Shown here: in pieces, positions 17,031 through 24,693 of the stretch | Layout: each line of letters starts with the position of its first letter | How positions within the stretch are numbered: the stretch's first letter is position 1 | Origin: Pseudonocardia kunmingensis | GTDB lineage: Bacteria; Actinomycetota; Actinomycetes; Mycobacteriales; Pseudonocardiaceae | Assembly (NCBI RefSeq): GCF_006716445.1 | Contig: NZ_VFPA01000002.1 | Span: 1,488,001 to 1,552,000 of the forward strand | Direction of reading: 5' to 3' | DNA length: 64,000 bases | Translations under genes and position numbers: made by a program | The notes under the pieces: model-generated | Seen by the model: the letters and a program-made list of their open reading frames with translations, nothing else | Database searches by the model: none | Told to the model about the DNA's origin: nothing

Positions 17031-18140
17031 TCAGCGCAGCGGCAGGGACTCCCGGGCCGTGGTCATCGCGTCGAGGAGCTCGGGCACCGGCTCGACCCCG
17101 AGTCCCGGCCCGGTCGGCACCGGCAGGTGACCGTCGTCGAGGACGAACGGCGCGGTGAGGTCGGTGGCGTAGTAGCGGTCCGACGCCGACGTGTCGCCGG
17201 GCAGGGTGAAACCGGGCAGCGCGGCCAGGGCCACGTTCGCGGCCCGGCCGATCCCGGACTCGAGCATGCCGCCGCACCACACCGGCACGCCGTGCGCCAC
17301 GCAGACGTCGTGGATGCGCCTGGCCTCCAGGTAGCCGCCGACGCGCGCCGGTTTGACGTTGACCACCGCGCACGCCCCCAGCCGGATCGCGGCGGCCGCC
17401 GTGCGGGCCGAGGTGATCGACTCGTCCAGGCAGATCGGGGTGCGCACCAGCCGGGCCAGCTCCGCGTGGCCCAGCACGTCGTCCTCGTCGAGGGGCTGCT
17501 CGATCAGCAGCAGGTCGAACGGGTCCAGCCGCGCGAGGTGGCGGGCGTCGGAGACGGCGTAGGCGGTGTTCGCGTCGACCTGCAGCGCAATCTCGTCCCC
17601 GAAGCGCTCCCGGACCGCGCGCACGGGCTCGACGTCCCAGCCAGGCTCGATCTTGAGCTTGATCCGGACGTAGCCCGCGTCGAGGTAGCCGCCGACGGTG
17701 TCGAGCAGCTGGGGGATCGAGTCCATGATCCCGACCGAGACCCCGCACGGCACCCGGTCGCGGGCGGCCCCCAGGAACCGCCCGAACGACTGCCCGGCCG
17801 CGCGCAGCTCCGCGTCGAGCACCGCGGTCTCCAGGGCGGCCTTCGCCATCCAGTGGCCTTTGAAGGGGCTCAGGACCCGCCCGACCGCGTGCGCGTCGAG
17901 GTCGGGCACCGCCGCCAGTGCCGGGACGAAGAAGCGGCGCATCACGTCCGCCGCCCCGTCGACGTACTCCGCCGAGTAGCGCGGGTCGACGAGGGTGGCG
18001 CACTCGCTCCAGCCCTCCGAGTCCGGGGTCGTCACGCGGACCAGCAGCAGCTCGCGCACCGTCTGCGTGCCGAACGACGTGCGGAAGGGCGCCACGAGCG
18101 GCATCGCCACCCGCCTCAGCTCGACGGACGTCAGTTTCAC
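17031..18140 (-). CDS. N-acyl/N-succinylamino acid racemase (MenC-like, enolase superfamily)
   Basis: Racemises N-acyl- or N-succinyl-amino acids; many relatives also have o-succinylbenzoate synthase activity. The 369 residues closely resemble the Amycolatopsis N-acylamino acid racemase as I remember it. The catalytic set is complete: KxK lysines in IKLKIEPG, metal ligands in VDANTAY, LIEQPL and CLDES, and the second lysine in VNVKPARVGG. The GTG start overlaps the stop of the GNAT gene (GTGA). No other menaquinone genes are nearby, so a role in amino-acid conversion with the adjacent GNAT transferase and M20 hydrolase is much more likely than menaquinone synthesis. Racemase rather than synthase function is inferred from context. 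Confidence 0.93.
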   Translation of the reverse strand: MKLTSVELRRVAMPLVAPFRTSFGTQTVRELLLVRVTTPDSEGWSECATLVDPRYSAEYVDGAADVMRRFFVPALAAVPDLDAHAVGRVLSPFKGHWMAKAALETAVLDAELRAAGQSFGRFLGAARDRVPCGVSVGIMDSIPQLLDTVGGYLDAGYVRIKLKIEPGWDVEPVRAVRERFGDEIALQVDANTAYAVSDARHLARLDPFDLLLIEQPLDEDDVLGHAELARLVRTPICLDESITSARTAAAAIRLGACAVVNVKPARVGGYLEARRIHDVCVAHGVPVWCGGMLESGIGRAANVALAALPGFTLPGDTSASDRYYATDLTAPFVLDDGHLPVPTGPGLGVEPVPELLDAMTTARESLPLR

Positions 18141-19045
18141 CGCGTGGGCCTCCCCGGCTCGTCGGAACGGTCGATCACGTACCAGCCCTCGCGCGCGAAC
18201 CCGGCGACGCGGGCCCCCTCGCTCAGGGCGTCCCCGAGGACCTCGCGCAACGCGCGCCGCCAGCGCCGCGCCAGGTCCGGGCGCTCCGCGCGCAGCGCCT
18301 CGACGTCCGGTGGCACCGCGGCGAGGGTGAGCGGCCGGGCGCGCTCGGGGGCGGGCGCCACCCGCGGTCCGCCCGCGGGGTCCACGGCCAGCGCCTCGGC
18401 CGCCCCGGCGGCGCGCAGCGCGGCCTCGTCGACCGTCCGCGGACGGCCCGCGCACGCCGCCTCGACGCCGGGCGCGGTCAGCTCCCACCTGGTCAGCAGC
18501 CGGTCGGTCGCGTCGCCGCCGTTGATCGAGTCCTGCATCGGCCCGTAGAAGTCCGGCAGGTACTCCGCGGCCACCGCCCCCAGCTTCGTGAGGTTGAAGT
18601 GCGCGTTGCGCCGCACGAGCGGGTCGAAGGTCCAGGTGATCGTGGTGATCCCGCGCGCGAGGGCCCATGCGCGCTGGTGCAGCTTGAGCGCGTAACCGAC
18701 GTGGCGCCACCGGGCGGGCCCGGCGACACCGGTGATGTGGCTGTGCAGGGCCGTGCCCGACGGCGCCGCGAAGAACCCGACGGTCACGCCGACCAGCTCG
18801 GCCCCGGTGTAGGCGCCGGCCAGGTAGTTGCCCGCCTTGCCGAGCGCGCGCAGCAGCTCCGTGGTGACGGGCGGGTTCGCCGGATCCGGGCGCCAGATCC
18901 GGTCCACCAGCGCGTGCGCGGCGTCCATCGCGGCGACGTCGGTGAGCTCCCGGATGCTCACACCGCTCCGGCGCGCCGCGCGCTCGGCGTCGGCGATCGC
19001 CTGCGCGAGCCGCGGTTCCCGCACGGGGGCGGCCAGGTCAGCCAC
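18137..19045 (-). CDS. GNAT-superfamily acyltransferase (COG3375-like), probable D-amino acid N-acyl/succinyltransferase
   Basis: A protein of 302 residues, of which the first 190 or so form a GNAT fold: IRELTDVAAMDAAHALVDRIW at the start, LVGVTVGFFA, and the acyl-CoA-binding segment with HITGVAGPARWRHVGYALK. The WTFDPLVRRNAHFNL stretch is characteristic of COG3375 predicted acetyltransferases. The C-terminal third is an extension found in that family. In Geobacillus, a GNAT enzyme beside the N-succinylamino acid racemase and an M20 hydrolase succinylates D-amino acids; the same trio is contiguous here with overlapping reading frames. The GTG start overlaps the M20 gene by 8 bases. The acyl donor (succinyl-CoA) is inferred, not seen. 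Confidence 0.83.
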   Translation of the reverse strand: MADLAAPVREPRLAQAIADAERAARRSGVSIRELTDVAAMDAAHALVDRIWRPDPANPPVTTELLRALGKAGNYLAGAYTGAELVGVTVGFFAAPSGTALHSHITGVAGPARWRHVGYALKLHQRAWALARGITTITWTFDPLVRRNAHFNLTKLGAVAAEYLPDFYGPMQDSINGGDATDRLLTRWELTAPGVEAACAGRPRTVDEAALRAAGAAEALAVDPAGGPRVAPAPERARPLTLAAVPPDVEALRAERPDLARRWRRALREVLGDALSEGARVAGFAREGWYVIDRSDEPGRPTR

Positions 19046-20198
19046 GGCCGCCACCGGCCAGCACGGCGGTGACCAGGCCCGCGAGCAGCGCCGTCCGCCG
19101 GGGCAGCTCGGCCACCCGCACGTGCTCGTCGTCGGCGTGCGCGCCCCCGCCGACGGCGCCGAGACCGTCGAGGGTGGGCACGCCCGCACCGGCGGTGAAG
19201 TTCGCGTCGGACGCCCCGCCGACGGTCACGCCGTCGAGCGGGTCCAGCCCGAGCCGGGCCGCGACGTCGCGGGCGAGCGCGAAGAGCGTCGCCGACGACT
19301 CCGGGGACAGCGGTGGCCGGTTGGGGCCCCCGGACACGCTCACCCGGGCGCCGGGCACGGTGGTGGGCAGCGCGCGGACGGCCCGGTCGACGCGCTCCTG
19401 CTCGGCGACCGAGAGGACCCGGACGTCCACGGCGAGCCGCGCGCTCGCCGGCACGGTGTTCGTGGTCGTGCCCGCCTGCAGCACGCTCGGGGTGACGGTG
19501 GTGGCCCGCGCGGGGTCGGCGAGCGCGGCGACGGCCAGCACCTGGTGGGCCAGCTCGATGCCCGCGTTGACGCCCTTCTCGGGCTCGAGGCCCGCGTGCG
19601 CGGCCCGTCCGGACACCGCGATCTCGTACATCGATGCGCCCTTGCGGCCGGTCTTGAGCGCCCCGCCGTCGGCGCTCGCCTCCAGCACGAACGCCGCGTC
19701 GCAGCCGCGCGCCTCCTGGCGGATCAGCGCCTCCGAGGACGGCGAGCCGACCTCCTCGTCCCCGGTGACGAGCACGGTGACCCCGTCCAGGTCGTGCCCG
19801 TCGGCGCGCAGGGCGGCCAGCGCGTGGAAGGCCTGCACGAGGCCGGCCTTCATGTCGAAGCACCCCGGGCCGGTGGCGATGCCGTCGCGCACCGACCACG
19901 GGAGGGTGGCGAGGGTGCCGATCGGCCAGACGGTGTCGTGGTGGCCGAGCACCAGCACCCGGCGCGGGCCCTCACCGAGCCGCCAGCGCAGGTGGGTGCG
20001 GCCGTCGACGACCAGCCGCTCGCCCGCCGCACCGAGCGCCGCGGCGCCCTGGCCCGCGACCACCTCGGCGCTCGCCGCCACGGCGGCCAGGTCCGCCGAG
20101 GGCGACTCGCACCTGACGAGCTGCTCGAGGTCGGCGAGCATCGCCGGCAGCGCGGCCTCGAACCGCGCGGTGGTGAGCGCGCCCGCGGGAGCGGCCAT
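19038..20198 (-). CDS. M20 family hydrolase (carboxypeptidase G2/ArgE-like), probable N-acyl-L-amino acid hydrolase
   Basis: Zinc hydrolase of 386 residues. Metal-site motifs are GHHDTVWP (His and Asp), PGCFDMKAG (bridging Asp), the catalytic glutamates in TGDEEVGS, EASADGG and a C-terminal histidine in GAVGGGAHADDE. The dimerisation domain contains GRAAHAGLEPEKGVNAG. The best relatives are glutamate carboxypeptidase-type M20A members. Placed between the S9-S12 fusion and the GNAT-racemase pair with TGATG and 8-base overlaps, it is the expected third enzyme of the D- to L-amino acid route: removal of the N-acyl (succinyl) group from the L-isomer. An in-frame GTG directly before the ATG could also serve as start. 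Confidence 0.88.
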   Translation of the reverse strand: MAAPAGALTTARFEAALPAMLADLEQLVRCESPSADLAAVAASAEVVAGQGAAALGAAGERLVVDGRTHLRWRLGEGPRRVLVLGHHDTVWPIGTLATLPWSVRDGIATGPGCFDMKAGLVQAFHALAALRADGHDLDGVTVLVTGDEEVGSPSSEALIRQEARGCDAAFVLEASADGGALKTGRKGASMYEIAVSGRAAHAGLEPEKGVNAGIELAHQVLAVAALADPARATTVTPSVLQAGTTTNTVPASARLAVDVRVLSVAEQERVDRAVRALPTTVPGARVSVSGGPNRPPLSPESSATLFALARDVAARLGLDPLDGVTVGGASDANFTAGAGVPTLDGLGAVGGGAHADDEHVRVAELPRRTALLAGLVTAVLAGGGRG

Positions 20199-23100
20199 CA
20201 CGACCGCCGCTTCGGGTTGGCGCGCACGCCGTAGTGCACGTACTCGCTGCCGTCGGGCAGCCGGTAGAACGTCACCGGCGTCCACGTCTCGACGCCCGGC
20301 GCCCGCATCACGAACAGGTCCTCGGCCACCGGCACGAGGTCGTACTCGTGCGTCGGCTCGCCCAGGGCCGCGGCCACCGGGCCGGTGCTCGTCGTGCGCA
20401 GCACGAGCGTGCCGTCCCGCTCGAACACCTCGCTGGTGACCGACGTCCGCTCGTAGACGCCGGTGTAGCGGTCGGCATCGACGGGAGGCGGGTCCGCGGG
20501 CGGAGCGAGCGGCGCCGGCATCGCCAGGTCGGCGGTCTCGGCGAGGACCTCCCGGTACAGCTGCTGGAACAGGTCCCGGGCGTGCCCGCCGTTCGTCAGC
20601 AGCACCACGGCGATCCCGGCGTCGGGCACGACCCGCAGGAAGGCCGACTGGCCGATCGTGTTGCCGTCGTGGCCGATCACCCGCCTGCCGTCCCAGGTGA
20701 ACCGGATCCAGCCCAGCCCCCAGGAGTCGCCGAGGGTGTGCCGGTCGGGCAGCTCGAACTGGCACTCCTGCATCGCGGCCACCGACGCCGCGGTCAGCAC
20801 CGACGTCCCGTCGGGGGCGGTGCCGCCACGCAGGTGCATCGCGGCGAACCCCGCCACGTCCCGCGGCGTCGCGTTGACCAGCCCGGCCGGCCCGGCCGAG
20901 CGGGGCAGCAGCCAGACCGGCGTCGGGCGCGGCTCCTCGTCGGGTTCGCCGACGTGGCCCACGGCGACCCGTCCGAGGACGGCCTCCTCGGGCAGCGTCG
21001 AGGTGTGCGCGAGGCCCAGCGGGGCGGCGAGGCGCTCGCGCAGCGCCGCGTCCCAGGTCAGCCCGGTCAGGACCTCGACGACGCGGCCGGCGAGGATGAA
21101 CCCGGAGTTGCAGTAGGAGAAGGTGGCACCCAGCGGGTGGTTCTGGGCGGCGCCGTCCAGCTGCCGGACGTAGGCCTCCACGCAGTCGTCGCCGCGTCCG
21201 GTGTCGGTGAAGATGTCGCCGTCGATCCCGCTGGTGTGGCTGAGCAGGTGGCGCATCGTGACCTTCTCGGTCACCTCGGCGTCCCCGGCCCGGAAGTCGG
21301 GCAGGACGTCGGTGATCGGGGCGTCGAGGTCGATGCGGCCCTCGTCCACCAGCTGCATCACCAGGGTCGCGGTCCAGACCTTCGTGATCGACCCGATCTG
21401 GAAGGCCGTGTCGGGGGTGACCTCGACGCCGGTGGCGCGGCTCAGCACGCCGTGGGTCGCCTCGACGAGCTCGTCCGCGCCACCGGGGCCGGAACCGAGG
21501 CGCAGGACGGCCAGGCCGGCGCCCGGGACCTGGCACCGCTCGGCCAGCTCGCCCAGCCGGCGCTGCCAGTGCGCGGCGTCGAGGGCGCGCCGCCCGCCGA
21601 CGTGGCGCTCCAGCCAGTCGAGGATGCGGTGGCCGTAGTCGCTGCGGTGCGACGGGCGGCCGTCGAGGATGAACAGGTGTGACGCGCCCGGGTAGAGCAC
21701 GAGCCGGGCCGGGACGCCGCGGGTCCGCAGGGCGCTGAACCACTGCTCGGCCTGGCCGGCAGGGCAGCGCTCGTCGGCCAGGCCGTGCAGCACCAGCGTC
21801 GGCGTGCGGACGTGCTCGACGTGCTCGATGGGGGACTGGGCCCGCACCCGCTCCGGCGCGTCGCCGAACTCCAGCGAGGCGAGGCCGTGGCCGAGGTCGC
21901 TGGTGCCCGCCAGTGCCCGCAGGTCGACGACGACGCCACCGGCCACCGCGGCCGCGAAGCGATCGGTGCGCCCGGTGAGCCAGCACGTCATGTAGCCGCC
22001 GTAGCTGTAGCCGCTCACCGCGAGCCGGTCCGGGTCGGCCACCCCCTCGGCGACGAGCTGGTCCAGCGGGTCGAGGAAGTCGCGCTCGTCGGCGAGGCCC
22101 CATGCGCCGACGGCGCCGGTGTAGAAGTCGCCGCCGTAGCCGTCGCTCGCGCGCGGGTTGAGGGTCAGCACCGCCCAGCCGCGCGCGGCCAGCGCCTGGT
22201 GGTAGGAGTGCGCGGCGTCGGCGGCCGGGTGCCAGGCGTTGTGCGGCCCACCGTGGACGTCCAGCAGCAGCGGGGCGGGCGAGGACGCGGCCGGGTCGCG
22301 CAGCAGCCAGCCGTGCACGACGGAACCGTCGTGCACGGTGAACTCCCGCGGCTCGGCCCGGAACAGCGTGACGTCGGGGAGGGCGTCCGCGGTGTGCGTG
22401 GTCAGCCGCGTGAGCGCACCGGTGCCCAGCTCGACGACGGCGACCTCGCCGTACGCGTCGCCGTCGGCGACGACCACCGCCGCCCGGTCGGCGTCGCGGG
22501 CCACCGACAGGCCGGACACGACCACGTCCGCGCCGGTGAGCACCGGACGCGGTGGCGAGCCGCTGTCCACATCCGTGGCGTAGACGTGCGTGCATCCCCG
22601 GTCGCGCACGCAGAACACGACGGTGTGCCCGTCCGCGGCGAGCTGCGCGGCGCCACCGGGGTAGCCCGGCCCGCCCGGCATCACGTTGCGGTCCAGCGGC
22701 GCGGCGAGGTCGACCGGGTCCGGCGCGGCAGTGGCGGACCCGGCGTCGGCGGGGACCCGCAGCAGCCCGGTGTGCCCGATCGCCACCTCCGGCGTCCCCG
22801 TCACGAGCAGGTGTTCGCCTTCGCGCGTCCACACCGCGAGCGCCGCGGTGCCCCGCGCCGGGCCGACGCGCCGCGGCCCGGCCCCGCCGCGAGCCGCGTC
22901 CACGTCGAGCACGTGCACGGCCGAGGCCAGGGTGAGGTCGGCGTCCGGCTCGGGGGCGGCCGCGAACGCGAGCGTGCGCCCGTCGGGGGACCACGCCGGG
23001 TGCCCCGCGTCCCAGTCCCCGTCCGTCAGCTGCCGGACGGTGGCGGTGGCGAGGTCCAGGACGTGCATGTGCCGACGGCGGGTGCGGCGCAGCCCGGCGC

Positions 23101-23548
23101 CGTCGACCTTGTGGTCGAGCCGGTCGACGACGACCGGCGCCTCCTCGCCCTGCGCGCCCCGTTCGACCGGCGCCACGAACGCGATCCTGGTGCCGTCGGG
23201 GCTCCACACCGGCGGGCCCGCACCGTGCGGGAGCTCCGTCAGCGGCTCGGGTTCCCCGCCGTCGAGCGCGAGCAGGTGCAGCTGCGCTCCGTCGGGGGTG
23301 CGGCGCAGGAACGCCACCCGCCGCCCGTCGGGCGCGATCGCGGGTGCGGTGTCCGCGTCGCCGCGGGTGAGCCGCACCGGCGTGCCGTCGCCCCCGGTCG
23401 CGACCGCCCAGAGCGAGTACCGGTCGGCGTCGGCCGCCACGTCCGTCGTGCGGAGCACGTACACGACCAGTCGGCCGTCCGGGGAGATGCTGGGCGCGCT
23501 CGGCAGCGGCACCTGGTGGACGTCGTCGACCTCGAGCGGCGTTCCCAT
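20198..23548 (-). CDS. Fusion of S9 prolyl-oligopeptidase-type peptidase and S12 beta-lactamase/D-aminopeptidase-type hydrolase
   Basis: A single chain of 1116 residues carrying two complete serine hydrolases. Residues about 1-390 are a beta-propeller with repeated SPDGR motifs. Residues about 390-640 are the S9 alpha/beta-hydrolase with nucleophile GYSYGGY (Ser near 513), Asp in LADERCP and His in the ASHLF region. From about residue 650 an S12 (class C beta-lactamase-like) domain begins, with SITK (Ser near 719), YCN (near 811) and an HDG motif (near 958). A lipocalin-like C-terminal domain follows. Neither a signal peptide nor a membrane helix is present, so it should act in the cytoplasm. 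S9 and S12 enzymes are normally separate proteins; S12 includes the Ochrobactrum D-aminopeptidase, which fits the neighbouring D-amino acid genes. First gene of the operon; ATG with a weak ribosome site. Confidence 0.9.
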   Translation of the reverse strand: MGTPLEVDDVHQVPLPSAPSISPDGRLVVYVLRTTDVAADADRYSLWAVATGGDGTPVRLTRGDADTAPAIAPDGRRVAFLRRTPDGAQLHLLALDGGEPEPLTELPHGAGPPVWSPDGTRIAFVAPVERGAQGEEAPVVVDRLDHKVDGAGLRRTRRRHMHVLDLATATVRQLTDGDWDAGHPAWSPDGRTLAFAAAPEPDADLTLASAVHVLDVDAARGGAGPRRVGPARGTAALAVWTREGEHLLVTGTPEVAIGHTGLLRVPADAGSATAAPDPVDLAAPLDRNVMPGGPGYPGGAAQLAADGHTVVFCVRDRGCTHVYATDVDSGSPPRPVLTGADVVVSGLSVARDADRAAVVVADGDAYGEVAVVELGTGALTRLTTHTADALPDVTLFRAEPREFTVHDGSVVHGWLLRDPAASSPAPLLLDVHGGPHNAWHPAADAAHSYHQALAARGWAVLTLNPRASDGYGGDFYTGAVGAWGLADERDFLDPLDQLVAEGVADPDRLAVSGYSYGGYMTCWLTGRTDRFAAAVAGGVVVDLRALAGTSDLGHGLASLEFGDAPERVRAQSPIEHVEHVRTPTLVLHGLADERCPAGQAEQWFSALRTRGVPARLVLYPGASHLFILDGRPSHRSDYGHRILDWLERHVGGRRALDAAHWQRRLGELAERCQVPGAGLAVLRLGSGPGGADELVEATHGVLSRATGVEVTPDTAFQIGSITKVWTATLVMQLVDEGRIDLDAPITDVLPDFRAGDAEVTEKVTMRHLLSHTSGIDGDIFTDTGRGDDCVEAYVRQLDGAAQNHPLGATFSYCNSGFILAGRVVEVLTGLTWDAALRERLAAPLGLAHTSTLPEEAVLGRVAVGHVGEPDEEPRPTPVWLLPRSAGPAGLVNATPRDVAGFAAMHLRGGTAPDGTSVLTAASVAAMQECQFELPDRHTLGDSWGLGWIRFTWDGRRVIGHDGNTIGQSAFLRVVPDAGIAVVLLTNGGHARDLFQQLYREVLAETADLAMPAPLAPPADPPPVDADRYTGVYERTSVTSEVFERDGTLVLRTTSTGPVAAALGEPTHEYDLVPVAEDLFVMRAPGVETWTPVTFYRLPDGSEYVHYGVRANPKRRS

Positions 23549-23733
23549 GAGCAGCAGCCAACCCGCTCCCGCGCATCCGGTCTTCGTGCTCCTCGACGAA
23601 GTTCGGGGTGCGGCGTTGTGCCCGAGCGCTCGTCGTCCCTGCGCCGTTTGGCCGCGTTCTGCGAGGGAACCCGCTGCTCACGCTGGTCTGTGCGCGAGCG
23701 GACGTGCACGGGCGGACCGCTGACGGAGACGCG

Positions 23734-24030
23734 ATGCTGAACCAGAACGACCGGCGGAGGCTCGAGGCGATCGAACGTCAGCTGCGGGACGACGATCCCG
23801 AGTTCGCCCGCCGCTTCTCCCAGTGGCCGGACGACGGGCCGCGCCGGTGGCGCTCCTGGCCGGCCCTCGTGCTCGCGCTGAGCGGCCTGGGGTTGTTGCT
23901 CGCGCTCGCGGTGCTGAGCCCCGCCCTCTTCCTGCTCTCGGCCGGGGGGATGACCGCGGGCTGGGTCGGGTTGGCGCGTCGTCGTCGTGAGGACGGCGAT
24001 CCGCCCGACAACAGTGCGCCGCTCTGGTAG
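23734..24030 (+). CDS. DUF3040 family small membrane protein
   Basis: A 98-residue actinobacterial protein. The N-terminal cytoplasmic part has the DUF3040 pattern RRRLEAIERQLRDDDPEFA. Two hydrophobic helices separated by a short turn follow (WPALVLALSGLGLLLALAVL and the next stretch), then a basic, polar tail. Members are widespread in actinobacteria and have no established role. The ATG was chosen because DUF3040 proteins start just before this motif and CGGAG precedes it; the open frame extends upstream but is not convincing as coding. The gene is divergent from the peptidase operon and 125 bases before the MarR gene, separated from it by the inverted repeats at 24097-24141. Confidence 0.82.
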   Translation: MLNQNDRRRLEAIERQLRDDDPEFARRFSQWPDDGPRRWRSWPALVLALSGLGLLLALAVLSPALFLLSAGGMTAGWVGLARRRREDGDPPDNSAPLW

Positions 24031-24096
24031 ACCGTTCGGCTGCATGCCCGAGGGCATCCGGCGCTCCCGGCGGTGAGGGACGGCACAGACCCGGAA

Positions 24097-24141
24097 GTTG
24101 TAGAGCACAACTAACGGCGTACTGTTGTTGGTAGCAACCAA
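24097..24141 (+). promoter_or_regulatory. Two inverted repeats in front of the MarR gene, probable operators
   Basis: GTTGT-AGAGC-ACAAC (24097-24111) is a perfect 5+5 inverted repeat, and TTGGT-AGCA-ACCAA (24128-24141) is a second one, both unusually AT-rich for this DNA. They bracket a possible promoter (TTGTAG at 24098, TACTGT at 24119). The gene starts 14 bases further on. MarR regulators commonly repress themselves through such sites. Confidence 0.65.
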
Positions 24142-24154
24142 CTGGGAGAACGGC

Positions 24155-24637
24155 GTGATCACCACTGCGACCGCGGACGAGCTGATGGACGTCCTGCGCA
24201 CCATCGTGCGCGCGAGCCGGAGCGCGCGGCAGCTGCCCCTCGAGGAGGACCTGCCGGGCTGGACGGTCGCGGTGCTCAGCCTGCTCGCCCGCGAGGGGGA
24301 GCAGCGCCTGGGCGCGGTGGCGGCCCACCTCGAGGTCGACCCGTCGGTGGCGAGCCGCCAGGTGGCCGCACTGGAGCAGCTGGGGCTGGTGCTGCGCAGG
24401 CCCGACCCCGCCGACCGGCGCGCGCAGCTGCTCGCCGCGTCCGACGCGGGGCTGGCCACGCTCGCCGAGCACCGGGGCCTGCGCGCGCGCTGGGTGGCCG
24501 ACGCCCTCGAGGGCTGGGACGACGCCGAGGTCTCCCACCTGGTCGCCCGGCTCGACCAGTTGGTGCACGACCTGCACCACGCCCTGAGCGAGCGGAACGA
24601 ACCCGCGCTGCGGACCGCCGCCCGCCAGGCCTCCTGA
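24155..24637 (+). CDS. MarR family transcriptional regulator
   Basis: Winged-helix regulator of 160 residues. The recognition region LGAVAAHLEVDPSVASRQVAALEQLGLV and the wing RRPDPADRRAQLLAAS are typical of MarR. N- and C-terminal helices for dimerisation flank it. The GTG start at 24155 is preceded by GGGAGA at correct spacing; an upstream in-frame ATG would run through the second inverted repeat and is less likely. The gene is 56 bases ahead of a large DHA2 efflux gene on the same strand, the usual arrangement for an autorepressing MarR that also controls the exporter. The inducing ligand is unknown. Confidence 0.9.
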   Translation: MITTATADELMDVLRTIVRASRSARQLPLEEDLPGWTVAVLSLLAREGEQRLGAVAAHLEVDPSVASRQVAALEQLGLVLRRPDPADRRAQLLAASDAGLATLAEHRGLRARWVADALEGWDDAEVSHLVARLDQLVHDLHHALSERNEPALRTAARQAS

Positions 24638-24693
24638 CCCGGGCGACGCAGCCCTACCGCACCCACGCACGTGACCTGCCCGAGGAGAAGGAC

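Noticed and set aside
17031..18140. Menaquinone biosynthesis gene menC
   Set aside because: No other men genes nearby; the neighbours and close likeness to the Amycolatopsis racemase favour N-acylamino acid racemisation, although dual activity remains possible.
19038..23681. Apparent 1547-residue minus-strand protein, and others of similar size (23239-27339)
   Set aside because: Only the part after 20198 matches the M20 hydrolase; the rest is a shifted-frame shadow of the S9-S12 gene or antisense to the exporter gene.
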